Source: Pseudidiomarina gelatinasegens (GTDB lineage: Bacteria > Pseudomonadota > Gammaproteobacteria > Enterobacterales > Alteromonadaceae). From it: a stretch of DNA of 64,000 nt. Below the pieces are notes generated by a model. It did not search any database and was not told the origin of the DNA. It saw nothing but the letters and a program-made list of their open reading frames with translations. Positions 31,623-41,859 of this stretch are shown here, in pieces. The translations under genes and the position numbers were made by a program. The DNA lies in the NCBI RefSeq assembly GCF_004025325.1, contig NZ_RSFE01000005.1:124001-188000 (forward strand), in the 5' to 3' direction. Position 1 is the stretch's first letter. Each line of letters begins with the position of its first letter.

Positions 31623-32631
31623 CCCAAACGAGAAAACAGCCAAAGAGCTGAGCGGTTTACGTCGCGCTGCGTTGCTATTACTGATGCTTGAAGAAGAGTC
31701 AGCGGCGGAGGTGTTTAAACACTTTGCGCCCAATCAAATTCAGAAAATCAGTAAAGAAATGACCAAATTAAGTGACATTTCACATGCCGATATTAAAGCT
31801 GTGCTGGAATATTTCCACCAAGACCTCGCCGATACCCCTTCGCTGGATAAGTATGACGACTATGTTCGCTCAGTACTAACGAAAGCCTTGGGTTCAGACC
31901 GCGCCAACACACTCATTGAAGATGTGCTGGAGCACAAAGTCGGCGGCATTGGTATTGATGCACTCAACATGATGGATGTGCCAGAAGTTGCTGAAATGAT
32001 CAGAGATGAACACCCTCAAATCATTGCAACCATTCTTATCCATCTTGATCGCGCGCAGGCCGCCGGTGTGCTCGAGTTATTTGACGAACGTTTGCGTAAC
32101 GACGTGGTGTTGCGTGTCGCAACGTTCACCGGTGTGCAGCCAGCGGCACTGCAAGAACTCACCGAAGTGCTTGGCGGCATGCTGGATGGCCAATCCCTTA
32201 AACGCAGCAAAATGGGTGGCGTCCGCACGGCAGCAGAAATTCTTAACCTACTCAGTGCAGGGCAAGAAGACACTGCATTGGAGAATATTCGCGCCTACAA
32301 CGACGAGCTGGCACAAAAAATTGTCGACGAAATGTTCTTGTTCGAAAACTTACTCGAATTGGACGACCGCAGCATTCAGGTATTGCTACGTCAAATCGAA
32401 ACCACGTCGTTGGTGGTTGCGCTCAAAGGCGCAAACGACCAGCTGGTGGAAAAATTCTTACGCAACATGTCGCAACGTGCGGCACAACTTATTCGCGAAG
32501 AAATGGAAACGCGCGGCCCGATACGCGTTTCACAAGTGGAAGGCGAACAAAAAGCCATTCTACAGGTGGTGCGTCGCCTTGCCGATGCTGGCGAAATTGT
32601 CTTAAGCAGTGGCGACGACGCCTATGTTTAA
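31609..32631 (+). CDS. fliG: Flagellar motor switch protein FliG
   Basis: 340 aa, standard length. It has the middle-domain EHPQ motif (DEHPQIIATILIHL) and the C-terminal torque helix region with the charged residues that meet MotA (MSQRAAQLIREEMETRGPIR). FliG transmits torque and forms the C-ring top on FliF. The ATG at 31609 lies inside the fliF 3' end, and the end overlaps or abuts fliH. Confidence 0.97.
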   Translation: MTTSNPNEKTAKELSGLRRAALLLLMLEEESAAEVFKHFAPNQIQKISKEMTKLSDISHADIKAVLEYFHQDLADTPSLDKYDDYVRSVLTKALGSDRANTLIEDVLEHKVGGIGIDALNMMDVPEVAEMIRDEHPQIIATILIHLDRAQAAGVLELFDERLRNDVVLRVATFTGVQPAALQELTEVLGGMLDGQSLKRSKMGGVRTAAEILNLLSAGQEDTALENIRAYNDELAQKIVDEMFLFENLLELDDRSIQVLLRQIETTSLVVALKGANDQLVEKFLRNMSQRAAQLIREEMETRGPIRVSQVEGEQKAILQVVRRLADAGEIVLSSGDDAYV

Positions 32632-33343
32632 GCCTTTTGAGCAACCCGCTAAGCAGCATACAACCGCCCATAGCAATGATGATTGGCAAAGTTGGGATAT
32701 GGAACCGCTGAGCAACAGCACCAAATCCAGCAAGTCTGAACAAGCCACGGCTGCCGAACAAGCACAATTTGAACGCCACAGTGAACTGCAGAAACTCCGT
32801 GAAGAAGCCCGGCAAGAGGCTTATCACGAAGGGTTGCAACAAGGACAAAAAGAAGGCTACCAAGCAGGTTTGGAACAAGGCTTAAAGGAAGGGCGTGAAC
32901 AGGGGTTGACGGAATATACCGCCCAAACAAAGAGCGCGCTTGCACCGCTTGGGCTTCTAATTAAAGAAACTGACACCGCGCTGCAAAATATCGAAACACA
33001 CATGGCAGAAAGCATGCTGCAACTCGCTTTAACGGTAGGGCGTCAACTTGCAGGCGAAGCATTGGCTGCAAATCCTGAACAAGTTTTGGAACTGATTCGG
33101 GCCATATTACACGAAGACCCAATGCTCAATGATAAGCCTGTGTTGTTGTTACACCCTGACGACTTAAAACTGGCGCAGCAGCATTTGGAACAAGAGCTAG
33201 CGGCAATAGGCTGGAAGCTACGCGCAGATGACCGACTAGAACGCGGTGGTTGTCGTTTAGTGAGTGCCGATGGCGAGCTTGATGCCACCATCGAAACGCG
33301 CTGGCAACGCATTATTCATCAATTACGAGGACGCCATGGCTAA
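32624..33343 (+). CDS. fliH: Flagellar export ATPase regulator FliH
   Basis: 239 aa from the ATG at 32624, or 244 from an in-frame GTG at 32609; neither has a strong SD, and I favour the ATG. The centre has the long GxxxG repeats typical of FliH ([22 protein letters not shown]), and the C-terminal half resembles the V-ATPase E-like FliH domain. FliH dimers bind FliI and couple it to the C-ring. It overlaps fliG at its start and fliI at its end. Confidence 0.92.
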   Translation: MFKPFEQPAKQHTTAHSNDDWQSWDMEPLSNSTKSSKSEQATAAEQAQFERHSELQKLREEARQEAYHEGLQQGQKEGYQAGLEQGLKEGREQGLTEYTAQTKSALAPLGLLIKETDTALQNIETHMAESMLQLALTVGRQLAGEALAANPEQVLELIRAILHEDPMLNDKPVLLLHPDDLKLAQQHLEQELAAIGWKLRADDRLERGGCRLVSADGELDATIETRWQRIIHQLRGRHG

Positions 33344-34706
33344 CGCCCAACACATACTCGAGTCTTGGCAAACGACACTCAATCGTGTCGACCAACGCCT
33401 GCAAACGATGCCGCAGTGGCATATGTGCGGGCGCTTGGTACGTGCCACCGGTATGGTGCTCGAAGCTGTTGGTTTAAAGTTACCCGTTGGTAGCAGCTGC
33501 GTCATTGAATTACCACAACATGGCGAAGCCTTGGTTGAGGCCGAGGTGGTTGGCTTTGCGGGTGATGTTACCTACCTCATGCCGCTTGATGCGGTGCAAG
33601 GACTGGTGCCTGGTGCACGAGTTATGCCGCTAAGTGATGGCGCTCATGACAGTCGTCGGTTTCCATTAGGCGAACTGCTTCTAGGCCGGGTGCTCGATGG
33701 CAGCGGCCGTCCACTCGATAACAAACCCTTACCAAAACAAACTGAGCACGGTTACTTAGCCACCAAAACGATTAACCCGATGCTCCGTGCACCTATTGAT
33801 ACTGCCATTGATGTTGGCATTCGTGCCATTAATGGCCTGTTAAGCGTAGGTCGCGGTCAACGCATGGGCTTGTTCGCCGGTTCCGGCGTTGGCAAGTCAG
33901 TACTGCTGGGCATGATGGCCCGTTTCACAAAGGCCGACGTGATTGTGGTTGGCCTTATTGGTGAACGTGGGCGTGAAGTTCAAGAGTTTATCGACCATAT
34001 ACTCGGTGAACAAGGCATGGCTCGTTCCGTGGTCGTTGCGGCACCGGCCGATTCGTCACCGCTGCAGCGCTTACAAGGCGCTTCGTATGCGACGCGGCTG
34101 GCGGAAGACTTCCGTGATAAAGGTAAACACGTGTTGCTCATCATGGACTCATTAACTCGCTTTGCCATGGCGCAGCGAGAAATTGCTTTGGCAATTGGTG
34201 AACCACCAGCAACCAAAGGCTATCCGCCAAGTGTTTTTGCAAAAATTCCAGCCTTGGTTGAACGCACGGGCAATGGTTTGCGCGGTGGCGGTTCCATCAC
34301 TGCATTCTATACCGTACTTACGGAAGGTGATGACCAGCAAGATCCGATAGCCGATGCGACGCGTGCAATCCTTGACGGTCACATTGTGCTGTCGCGTGAC
34401 CTTGCAGAAAGTGGGCACTATCCAGCTATCGACATTGAAGCATCAATTAGTCGGGTTATGCCTGCGGTGACCTCATTAAGTCAGCAGCAACAAGCGCAAC
34501 GGTTGAAGAAGCTGTTCTCGGTTTACCAACGTAACCGTGACTTAATAAGCGTTGGCGCCTATAGCCCAGGCCATGACCCGCTACTTGATCAAGCTGTACA
34601 GAAATTTCCACAGGTTGAAGCTTACCTGCAACAACAGATGCGCGACCAAGCTTCAATTACCAATGCGCAGCAGCGTCTAACCGAACTTGTTGGAGGGGTA
34701 GCATGA
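33336..34706 (+). CDS. fliI: Flagellum-specific ATPase FliI
   Basis: 456 aa. Motifs: Walker [15 protein letters not shown], catalytic glutamate region [15 protein letters not shown], Walker [13 protein letters not shown], and [18 protein letters not shown], all typical of FliI/F1-beta type export ATPases. It powers unfolding or initial entry of export substrates. The ATG at 33336 follows GAGGACGCC; the longer frame from 33264 lies inside fliH and is not credible. It overlaps fliJ by 4 bp (ATGA). Confidence 0.97.
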   Translation: MANAQHILESWQTTLNRVDQRLQTMPQWHMCGRLVRATGMVLEAVGLKLPVGSSCVIELPQHGEALVEAEVVGFAGDVTYLMPLDAVQGLVPGARVMPLSDGAHDSRRFPLGELLLGRVLDGSGRPLDNKPLPKQTEHGYLATKTINPMLRAPIDTAIDVGIRAINGLLSVGRGQRMGLFAGSGVGKSVLLGMMARFTKADVIVVGLIGERGREVQEFIDHILGEQGMARSVVVAAPADSSPLQRLQGASYATRLAEDFRDKGKHVLLIMDSLTRFAMAQREIALAIGEPPATKGYPPSVFAKIPALVERTGNGLRGGGSITAFYTVLTEGDDQQDPIADATRAILDGHIVLSRDLAESGHYPAIDIEASISRVMPAVTSLSQQQQAQRLKKLFSVYQRNRDLISVGAYSPGHDPLLDQAVQKFPQVEAYLQQQMRDQASITNAQQRLTELVGGVA

Positions 34707-35149
34707 ACAGTGTCGTACTCGCCCATTTGACAGAGCAGGCTGAAAAAGCTCGTACGGAAGCAGCACAGTTATTAGCTGAAGAGCGCCAAAACAAACAAAA
34801 AATCGCGCTGCAATTACAAACCTTGCAACAATACCGAAGCGATTATGCTGAGCAGCTTCAACTGCATATGCAGCAGGGCATCGCGAGCCATTTACTCAAC
34901 AACTATCGACAGTTTTTATTAAGCCTTGATAGTGCTGTTTCGCGGGCACAAGACGCCCTTGTTGATCAACAAACGAAAGTTGATAACAGCCAACAACAAT
35001 GGATGACTAAACAACGCAAGTTAGCATCTTACGAAACGCTCCACGGCCGTCAGCAAACTGCTGCACAACGGGTCATTAATAAGCGTGAACAAAAACTGGC
35101 CGACGAACTTTCGTTGGCCATGCACATGCGCCAGCGCGCAAGTCGATAA
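34703..35149 (+). CDS. fliJ: Flagellar export protein FliJ
   Basis: 148 aa, almost wholly a coiled coil with regularly spaced Leu, Gln and Lys, as in the two-helix FliJ. It begins [20 protein letters not shown]. FliJ acts like the central stalk of F-type ATPases, linking FliI to FlhA and escorting rod/hook export. Position between fliI and fliK is as in enterics. Confidence 0.93.
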   Translation: MNSVVLAHLTEQAEKARTEAAQLLAEERQNKQKIALQLQTLQQYRSDYAEQLQLHMQQGIASHLLNNYRQFLLSLDSAVSRAQDALVDQQTKVDNSQQQWMTKQRKLASYETLHGRQQTAAQRVINKREQKLADELSLAMHMRQRASR

Positions 35150-35160
35150 AGGTGAACAGT

Positions 35161-36351
35161 ATGGTTACGATAAAAGGCCTTACACCAACAGCTCCAGCCG
35201 CTACAGGAACGCAACAAGACGCGCCTTCCAGCGGCTTTGCAGCGCTTTTTGCTGCTGTGCAAGCATACCCGCAAAAGGGTGCGCAGAATTTGAACCCGCA
35301 AGCGCTTGCTCTGCAACAGCTTGAACAGCGTTTAGCTGGCGCAGGGGAGCCAGCCCTAGAGCTTGATGAATTAAGTGCTGAAGCACTTCAACAACTGGTC
35401 ACCCAACTTGAGCAACTGCGCGAATTGTCTGCAGATGCGACGCCAAGCGCTGAACAGCAGGCTCTGATGGCGACTGTTGCCCAAGCGGCGACGACGAAGG
35501 CGTCTGCTCTTGCGCACAATGTTGCCGCCGAAAACCTCGTAAAGGTTACGCCACCAACGGTGTCGGCACTGGCTGAACAAACTGCGCCAGCAACACCGGT
35601 TACAGCCCAACAAGCTCAGCTTGATAGCAGCCGGGCCAGCCAGCCCATTCAGCAGCAACCGGTTCTGGCTGCGCAACACGAACAAACCGCAAAACCAGCA
35701 ACCTTTGAAACTGTGAAGCTCAAATTGGACCAAACCACCCCAATTGAAGCACCGCGCCCTTCTGCGCCGTCAGCAGCAACATCAATGACTGCGCAGGTGG
35801 TCATGGTTGACGCGCCGGTAGCCACGCCAAGCACAACTGCAGCGACTGCAACCCAAGCACCACCAGCAGCCGCATTGAGTGCACAAGTGGGCAGTACAGC
35901 ATGGGCCAATCAGCTACAGCAAAACGTGTTGCAAATGGTTGTGCACAACCAGCAAGAAATGACCTTACGCTTACACCCAGCTGAACTCGGGCCGTTGCAG
36001 GTGCAATTGCGCGTAGACGAGCACACTGCAAAGCTCAATATTTTTACCCATAGTCACCACGTTCGCGGCGCTCTTGAACAAGCACTACCGCAACTTCGTG
36101 ATGCCTTAGCCAACCAAGGAATTCAGCTTGATGATTCTCAGGTTAACGACAATGCGCAGCAATTCGCGCAGCAACAAGAGCGCCAGCAAGCACAGCAATG
36201 GGCAATGAACCAACAGAAAACCGCTAATAATTCGGAAATTAATACAGATAGCGCTGTAGAAAATTCAGAATCGGCCGAAAATACTGACATGGGGTCGAAT
36301 TCTCGGCATACTGCCGCGCCCCTGAACGGTCAGGTAGACATATACGCTTAA
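35161..36351 (+). CDS. fliK: Flagellar hook-length control protein FliK
   Basis: 396 aa. The N-terminal two-thirds is Ala/Gln/Thr/Pro-rich and low in complexity, the molecular ruler part. The C-terminal Flg_hook domain (about 240-330) has MTLRLHPAELGPLQVQLRVDEHTAKL, highly characteristic of FliK. The extreme C-terminus is Gln/Asn-rich. The ATG at 35161 follows AAAGGTGAACAGT; a GTG three codons earlier is less likely. FliK is exported, measures the hook and triggers the FlhB switch. Confidence 0.95.
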   Translation: MVTIKGLTPTAPAATGTQQDAPSSGFAALFAAVQAYPQKGAQNLNPQALALQQLEQRLAGAGEPALELDELSAEALQQLVTQLEQLRELSADATPSAEQQALMATVAQAATTKASALAHNVAAENLVKVTPPTVSALAEQTAPATPVTAQQAQLDSSRASQPIQQQPVLAAQHEQTAKPATFETVKLKLDQTTPIEAPRPSAPSAATSMTAQVVMVDAPVATPSTTAATATQAPPAAALSAQVGSTAWANQLQQNVLQMVVHNQQEMTLRLHPAELGPLQVQLRVDEHTAKLNIFTHSHHVRGALEQALPQLRDALANQGIQLDDSQVNDNAQQFAQQQERQQAQQWAMNQQKTANNSEINTDSAVENSESAENTDMGSNSRHTAAPLNGQVDIYA

Positions 36352-36397
36352 TATATGGCCCTTAGCCGCGAGCGAATGAACGAAAAAAGGATAGATT

Positions 36398-36889
36398 ATG
36401 GCGCGTAAAAACGATACACAACCTGCCAACGCAGGAAAGACACCGCCAATTTTAGTGGCGTTATTGGGGTTAGTGATTGCCCTAATTGGGTTAAATACTT
36501 ACTTGTTATGGGAAACTCGTAGTTTAGCCGCGGCGTCAGCCATGGGTGCGCAACCTGCTGAACAAGAACCGACCGACCCGGTTTTCGTAAACATTTCACC
36601 GTTTACGGTGAACCTGCAAAGCGACCAATTTGGTCCACGCTTACTCTACGCTGGCCTGACTTTGGAAGTGCCTAGTGAAAAGGTCAAAGCAACCTTAATT
36701 AAAAACATGCCACAGGTACGCAACCGCTTATTGGTACTGTTATCTGGTCAGAATGCTGAAGGCATTACGCAATCAGAAGGTAAAAAAGTGTTGGCCCAAA
36801 ATATTATGGACTCGCTTATCGCGCCATATAACGGCGACGAAGAAATCGCCATTAACGACGTACTGTTCACCGAATTCATCGTGCAGTAA
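36398..36889 (+). CDS. fliL: Flagellar basal body-associated protein FliL
   Basis: 163 aa. One membrane helix at about 19-40, then a periplasmic domain with the FliL pattern (FVNISPFTVNLQS, RLLYAGLTLEV, PQVRNRLLVLLSGQ) and the end INDVLFTEFIVQ. FliL surrounds and stabilises stator units. AAAAGGATAGATT precedes the ATG. A 46-bp gap after fliK may hold a further promoter. Confidence 0.95.
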   Translation: MARKNDTQPANAGKTPPILVALLGLVIALIGLNTYLLWETRSLAAASAMGAQPAEQEPTDPVFVNISPFTVNLQSDQFGPRLLYAGLTLEVPSEKVKATLIKNMPQVRNRLLVLLSGQNAEGITQSEGKKVLAQNIMDSLIAPYNGDEEIAINDVLFTEFIVQ

Positions 36890-36919
36890 TTAACCGGTTA
36901 AGTTGAAAATTGAGAAGCC

Positions 36920-38038
36920 ATGAGTAACGGAAATCAACTGTCACAAGAAGAACTCGATGCCCTGCTTGCTGGGGTAGCTGATGACGATGGTGACGATGCT
37001 GAAACAGCAGCGAGTGCCGCTGACGATATCGGCATTGACGCGCTTGGGCAGCAACCGAAAAAACGTAAAGCGAAACAACAACCGTTTGACCCTGGGTCAC
37101 AAGCGCGGATTGTTCGTGAACGTTTGCATACCTTAGAGGTTATCAACGAGCGCTTCGCCCGACAGTTCCGCATGAACTTATTCAACTTGTTACGACGCAA
37201 CGCGGACATTACGGTTGAGTCCGTACGCTATCAGCGTTTTAGCGATTTCGCCGACGCTACGCCAACGCCCAGTAATCTCAATATTATTTCCATGAAACCC
37301 CTGCGCGGAAGTGCATTGGTGGTGTTCCCGCACGCGATGGTCTCGATGATTGTCGAAAACTTGTTTGGTGGCGATGGTCGCTTCATGACGCGCAACGAAG
37401 CGCGTGAGTTTACCGGCACCGAACAACGCATTATCAATCGCGTACTCAATTTAGCAATCGACGCCTATCAAGAATCGTGGCGTGCAGTACACCCTCTGGA
37501 AATCAGCTTTGTTCGTTCAGAGATGCAGCCTAAGTTCGCCGCAATAACCAGCTCACCGAGTGAAATCGTGGTCACCACGACGTTCCATCTAGAAGTGGGG
37601 AACCTCGACAGTAACTTTAAGATTTGCATGCCTTACGCCATGGTTGAACCGTTGCGCGACAAGCTTACTAATTTGCGCGCAGATATTGGCGGCGGGTCAT
37701 CTAATGATAAAGTTTGGCGGCAGCGCATAACTCATGAGTTGCAGGCCTCAAGCATTGAGCTGATTGCTGATTTTGTCGAGATACCGCTACGCATTCCACA
37801 AGTTATGTCACTCAAACCTGGCGACGTGCTGCCAATCGACTTACCAGACACAGTAACAGCAACTGTTAACTCTCTGCCGATCATGGAGTGTGAATTCGGC
37901 AGTTTAAACAAGAATCGCGCTTTGAAAGTTAAGCGGTTATTAGAAAACCATCGCTTCCCGCAATCGATTTTGCGCGCCCGAAGCAAAGGTGGCGTATTCA
38001 CCCCAATGCGCACAAAGGAGTCTCACGATGACGAATAA
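36920..38038 (+). CDS. fliM: Flagellar motor switch protein FliM
   Basis: 372 aa, a little longer than E. coli FliM. The N-terminus has LSQEELDALLAGV, the CheY-P binding helix. The middle domain shows ERFARQFRMNLFNLLRR and GSALVVFPHAMVSMIVENLFGGDG; the C-terminal SpoA domain ends the protein. Retention of the CheY-binding helix implies that a chemotaxis system elsewhere in the genome controls this motor, since none is encoded here. It overlaps fliN by 11 bp. Confidence 0.96.
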   Translation: MSNGNQLSQEELDALLAGVADDDGDDAETAASAADDIGIDALGQQPKKRKAKQQPFDPGSQARIVRERLHTLEVINERFARQFRMNLFNLLRRNADITVESVRYQRFSDFADATPTPSNLNIISMKPLRGSALVVFPHAMVSMIVENLFGGDGRFMTRNEAREFTGTEQRIINRVLNLAIDAYQESWRAVHPLEISFVRSEMQPKFAAITSSPSEIVVTTTFHLEVGNLDSNFKICMPYAMVEPLRDKLTNLRADIGGGSSNDKVWRQRITHELQASSIELIADFVEIPLRIPQVMSLKPGDVLPIDLPDTVTATVNSLPIMECEFGSLNKNRALKVKRLLENHRFPQSILRARSKGGVFTPMRTKESHDDE

Positions 38039-38432
38039 AGAAACCATGAACCCAGATAATGAGCAGGATCCGTGGGCAGACGCGCTTGAGGAAGAGACGA
38101 GTCCAACCGCCGACGAAAATGCCAACAGTGTATTTAAGCCCCTCGATAGTGCAGTTGACGCCAGCGCCATGAATGAACTGGACATCATTATGGACATTCC
38201 AGTGAAGCTCAGTGTTGAGCTTGGCCGCACGCGCATCACCATAAAGCAGCTACTTGAGTTAGCACAAGGCTCTGTGGTTGAGCTTGACGGTTTGGCCGGT
38301 GAGCCAATGGATATTCTTATTAACGGTTACCTGATTGCCCAAGGTGAAGTGGTGGTATTGGACGATAAATACGGCATTCGTATCACCGAAATTGTGACCC
38401 CATCAGAACGGGTACAGAAGTTAAACCGATGA
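38028..38432 (+). CDS. fliN: Flagellar motor switch protein FliN
   Basis: 134 aa. The SpoA domain (about 60-134) has the FliN signature IPVKLSVELGRTRITIKQLLEL, then GSVVELDGLAGEPMDILING and EVVVLDDKYGIRITEI. The ATG at 38028 follows AAGGAGTCTCACG; a GTG frame from 37989 lies within fliM and is not used. FliN forms the base of the C-ring and docks FliH. Confidence 0.96.
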   Translation: MTNKETMNPDNEQDPWADALEEETSPTADENANSVFKPLDSAVDASAMNELDIIMDIPVKLSVELGRTRITIKQLLELAQGSVVELDGLAGEPMDILINGYLIAQGEVVVLDDKYGIRITEIVTPSERVQKLNR

Positions 38433-38794
38433 ACGATACCGCACCTGCCGAGCTTGGTAGCGGGCTTGCGCTTTTAGGCCAAGTGACCGTGGTTCTATTG
38501 CTGATTATCGGCATTATTTTGCTGTGTGCCTGGCTATTTCGAAAAATGGCGGGCGTTACTCAAAGCGGCAGTAGCTTATTGAACGTGGTCGGCAGCGTGG
38601 CTGTGGGCCAGCGCGAGCGTGTGGTTATTGTTGAAGTCAATAAAACGTGGCTGGTGCTGGGCGTTGCCAATGGGCAGGTCAATAAACTGCACGAACTCCC
38701 TGCACAAGAACAACCCGAAAAACATTTGACTGGGTTTGCTGCACGTTTACAACAAGCGATAAAAGGCACTTCCAGCCAGAACGGAGCCAAATAA
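38429..38794 (+). CDS. fliO: Flagellar export protein FliO
   Basis: 121 aa, one membrane helix (about 18-40) with a small cytoplasmic domain whose strands (NVVGSVAVGQRERVVIVEVNKTWLVLGV) are typical of FliO. It assists assembly of the FliP-FliR export channel. It overlaps fliN by 4 bp (ATGA) and directly abuts fliP. Confidence 0.92.
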   Translation: MNDTAPAELGSGLALLGQVTVVLLLIIGIILLCAWLFRKMAGVTQSGSSLLNVVGSVAVGQRERVVIVEVNKTWLVLGVANGQVNKLHELPAQEQPEKHLTGFAARLQQAIKGTSSQNGAK

Positions 38795-39541
38795 ATGCGC
38801 GTATGGCTATTTGCTTTTGCACTCATCACTGCCGGCGCCTTACTTCCGCTTGATGCATTCGCTCAAACCATTCCAGGCGTTATCACCAGTCCTACAGACG
38901 ATGGCGGTCAGCAATGGTCGCTGTCACTGCAAACGCTGCTATTTTTAACCAGCCTGGCGTTTTTACCCGCGGTTATCCTGATGATGACCTGCTTTGTTCG
39001 AATTATTATTGTATTTGGCTTGCTTCGTACCGCCATGGGTACCCAATCAGCGCCACCTAACCAAGTGTTATTGGGGCTCGCGTTATTTTTGACGTTTTTT
39101 ATTATGGCTCCGGTATTTAACCAAATATATGACATCGCCTGGCTGCCGTTTAGCCAAGACAGCATCGATTTCCCGCAATTTCTCGAGTTAGCTTCAGGCC
39201 CATTACGCGAATTCATGTTGGCCCAAACTCGCGAACCTGACTTGGCGCTATTCGCTAACTTAGCGAACGTTGGCCCGCTAGAAAGCCCACAAGACGTGCC
39301 CTTTCATGTGCTGGTTCCGTCATTTGTCACCAGCGAATTAAAAACAGCGTTTCAAATTGGTTTTACTATTTTCATTCCATTTTTGATTATCGATTTGGTT
39401 GTTGCCAGTGTGCTCATGGCCCTAGGTATGATGATGGTGCCACCAGCAACCATTTCATTACCGTTCAAACTCATGCTCTTTGTGCTCGTGGACGGTTGGC
39501 AGCTGCTTATCGGTTCACTTGCGGCAAGTTTTTATGTGTAG
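38795..39541 (+). CDS. fliP: Flagellar export channel protein FliP
   Basis: 248 aa. A signal-like N-terminus ([23 protein letters not shown]) is followed by the FliP core: [48 protein letters not shown], and the late [23 protein letters not shown] with [13 protein letters not shown]. Five FliP subunits with FliQ and FliR form the helical export gate. Confidence 0.97.
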   Translation: MRVWLFAFALITAGALLPLDAFAQTIPGVITSPTDDGGQQWSLSLQTLLFLTSLAFLPAVILMMTCFVRIIIVFGLLRTAMGTQSAPPNQVLLGLALFLTFFIMAPVFNQIYDIAWLPFSQDSIDFPQFLELASGPLREFMLAQTREPDLALFANLANVGPLESPQDVPFHVLVPSFVTSELKTAFQIGFTIFIPFLIIDLVVASVLMALGMMMVPPATISLPFKLMLFVLVDGWQLLIGSLAASFYV

Positions 39542-39550
39542 GAAGAAGCG

Positions 39551-39820
39551 ATGACGCCAGAGCAAGTCATGTCCATTGCTTACCAAGGTATGCTGCTAAG
39601 CTTGTATTTGGCAGGCCCTTTGCTGCTTACAGCTTTGTTGCTAGGTCTGTTGATCAGTCTGTTTCAGGCCGCAACACAAATCAATGAAATGACGCTCAGC
39701 TTTATTCCAAAAATACTCGGCGTGCTGGCGGTATTGGTCATATTAGGGCCCTACCTTCTGCAGCTTCTTATCGATTTTACCTCGCGGCTATTTACCAACA
39801 TCCCCGCCATGATTCAATAA
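39551..39820 (+). CDS. fliQ: Flagellar export channel protein FliQ
   Basis: 89 aa, two membrane helices, exact family length. Conserved parts include GLLISLFQAATQINEMTLSFIPK. It packs around the FliP/FliR ring. ATG after GGAAGAAGCG. Confidence 0.97.
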   Translation: MTPEQVMSIAYQGMLLSLYLAGPLLLTALLLGLLISLFQAATQINEMTLSFIPKILGVLAVLVILGPYLLQLLIDFTSRLFTNIPAMIQ

Positions 39821-39830
39821 CGGGGCGCGC

Positions 39831-40610
39831 ATGCTAACAGTTACTTTTGCGCAACTTCAGGAATGGGTTAGCTTATTCTTATGGCCATTTTGCCGCTTCA
39901 CCGGATTGCTGCTCATTGCACCGGTATTTAGCCATTCGAGCGTACCCAATCAAGTGAAAATTGGTTTGGCCCTGTTGTTCACCATTATCATCAGCCCTGT
40001 ACTTCCGCCGCTGCCAGATATTCCGCTGTTCTCCTGGGCCAGCTTCGGCATCATGGTGGAGCAACTGATTATTGGGGTGACCATCGGCTTGGTGGTACAG
40101 GTTGTTTTTGCCTCCATACAGGCCGCTGGTGAGTACATTGGTCTGCAAATGGGTCTTGCCTTCGCTACCTTCTTCTCGCCCGACAGCGGCGCAAACACAA
40201 TGATTTTGTCGCGGCTGTTTTATACCTTTGCCATTTTAATGTTCGTCGCTATTGACGGGCATCTGATCATGCTGGAAATACTGGCGCGTTCATTCGAATT
40301 TTTACCTATCGGCACTCTTGGGCTCAACGCGAATGCGTTTGAACAGGTGGCGCGATTTGGCACGGTGGTGTTTAGTTCGGGGATTTTGCTGGCGTTACCG
40401 GTCTTTGGTGCGCTATTGATTGTGAATCTTACGTTAGGCATCTTAAACCGGTCAGCACCGCAACTAACTGTTTTTTCGGTTGGTTTCCCCATGTCATTAA
40501 CGTTGGGATTGGTCTTGATGACGGTATTGACGACTGAGCTTGGTGGGTTTTTACAGCGCCTGTTTCGCGTAGGCCTTAATATGGTCGAACAAGTACTTGG
40601 AGCCTTCTAA
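39831..40610 (+). CDS. fliR: Flagellar export channel protein FliR
   Basis: 259 aa, about six membrane helices. Landmarks are FCRFTGLLLIAPVFSHSSVPNQVKIGLAL, the conserved GEYIGLQMGLAFATFFSP and the late LGILNRSAPQLTVFSVGFPM. It is the last gene of the fliF-fliR run and ends convergently with flgL, 25 bp away. Confidence 0.97.
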   Translation: MLTVTFAQLQEWVSLFLWPFCRFTGLLLIAPVFSHSSVPNQVKIGLALLFTIIISPVLPPLPDIPLFSWASFGIMVEQLIIGVTIGLVVQVVFASIQAAGEYIGLQMGLAFATFFSPDSGANTMILSRLFYTFAILMFVAIDGHLIMLEILARSFEFLPIGTLGLNANAFEQVARFGTVVFSSGILLALPVFGALLIVNLTLGILNRSAPQLTVFSVGFPMSLTLGLVLMTVLTTELGGFLQRLFRVGLNMVEQVLGAF

Positions 40611-40622
40611 GGCAAAGGCTCC
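40599..40622. repeat. Hairpin at the fliR end, terminator-like
   Basis: GGAGCCTT (40599-40606) and AAGGCTCC (40615-40622) form a perfect 8-bp stem that includes the fliR stop codon region. No T tract follows on the plus strand, so terminator function for fliR or the convergent flgL is uncertain. Confidence 0.4.
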
Positions 40623-40635
40623 AATACATGACCTG

Positions 40636-41832
40636 CTATAGGAAGTTAAACAGACTCAAGTCCTTCATGTCGACAAACGCTTTTTGCGCCGCTTGCAAGC
40701 CAACCATACGCACGCTGTATTGTGACGCCGCTTCCACGTAATCCAGGTCGACTAAATCTGACAATGTTTGTTCATAGGCCAGCGTGCGATTGCCACCAAT
40801 GGTGTCCAACGCATCCAATTCATTCAGCCGTGCACCCACTTCCGCACGCGTCGTCAACACGTTGTCCATGCCATTATCTAATTCGCGCATCACGGTACGT
40901 AATGTGTTGGTGCGTAACGTCTGCTTCGCTTCAGTGTCAGCGGGGTTGTCTAATACCGCAAGCGCCTTCTCAAATGAACGGAACATATCGGTATTGCTGT
41001 CTTGCCCACGCGCAACGCGCAGTGTGTCACCGGTAACAGGCTGCCCCGCTATTTCAACTTCAACACCCCCCAACGCAACCGTGGTTGGGTCATTGTAATC
41101 CACCCAGGCACCGCCATTAACGCGGTACTGCATTTGACCCGCATTATCCGCAAAATCGAGGTCGAAGGCTTGCCCAAAGGCAGGATCATTTGGGTCACTA
41201 ATATTGATGCCCTTAAATTGCATGGAGCCTTGATTATCCATGCCCGCATCGGCCATGTAAGTTGCACTGCTGTGCACTGAACGGAAGATATCATTGCCCG
41301 AGTGGCCAATTTCCATGCGGCGTTCACCGTCTACTTGCTGCTCGCGCACATTCGGGTTACCCACGAAATTCACATCACCATTTACGTCACGCACAAATGG
41401 TGCTGTATCGTCTTGATAGCCACCAAACAAATAGCGACCGTTACCATCGCGGGTATTTGCCAAGCCAACCAAAGATTCGTAAAGCCCGCGCAACTCACTT
41501 GCTACTGATGCACGATCTGGATCCGACAACGTATCGCTTGAAGCTTGAACCATCAGCGTGCGCGCACGCGAATACACATCGTTCACACTATTGAGCACGC
41601 TTTCTTCTTGCGACAGGGCATTTCTTACCCCAACACGCGCTTCGCTAAATTGAGTCGATACCGCTTTAGATTGCCCAATATTAATTGCTTGGGTCATCGC
41701 TTGCGGATCATCAGAAATGTTCACAATGCGTTTACCGCTCGCGATTTGTTGGCCTATTTTCATGAACTCGCCTTGTTGGCGATTCATAGAAGAGACATTC
41801 TGGTTGTACATAGTTAATGTGCTAATTCGCAT
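40636..41832 (-). CDS. flgL: Hook-filament junction protein FlgL (HAP3)
   Basis: 398 aa. Flagellin-like ends: the N-terminus MRISTLTMYNQNVSSMNRQQGEFM with QQIASGKRIVNISDDPQAM, and the C-terminal helix LVDLDYVEAASQYSVRMVGLQAAQKAF. FlgL joins the hook to the filament above FlgK. It follows flgK by 27 bp and should share the flgK sigma-28 promoter. Confidence 0.95.
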   Translation of the reverse strand: MRISTLTMYNQNVSSMNRQQGEFMKIGQQIASGKRIVNISDDPQAMTQAINIGQSKAVSTQFSEARVGVRNALSQEESVLNSVNDVYSRARTLMVQASSDTLSDPDRASVASELRGLYESLVGLANTRDGNGRYLFGGYQDDTAPFVRDVNGDVNFVGNPNVREQQVDGERRMEIGHSGNDIFRSVHSSATYMADAGMDNQGSMQFKGINISDPNDPAFGQAFDLDFADNAGQMQYRVNGGAWVDYNDPTTVALGGVEVEIAGQPVTGDTLRVARGQDSNTDMFRSFEKALAVLDNPADTEAKQTLRTNTLRTVMRELDNGMDNVLTTRAEVGARLNELDALDTIGGNRTLAYEQTLSDLVDLDYVEAASQYSVRMVGLQAAQKAFVDMKDLSLFNFL

Positions 41833-41859
41833 GGTATAACTCCGGCGCTTATTGTGCGC

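Noticed and set aside
32006-32605. 199-codon open frame inside fliG
   Set aside because: It is a shadow of fliG in another frame; its translation is rich in Trp, Cys and Lys runs with no family features.
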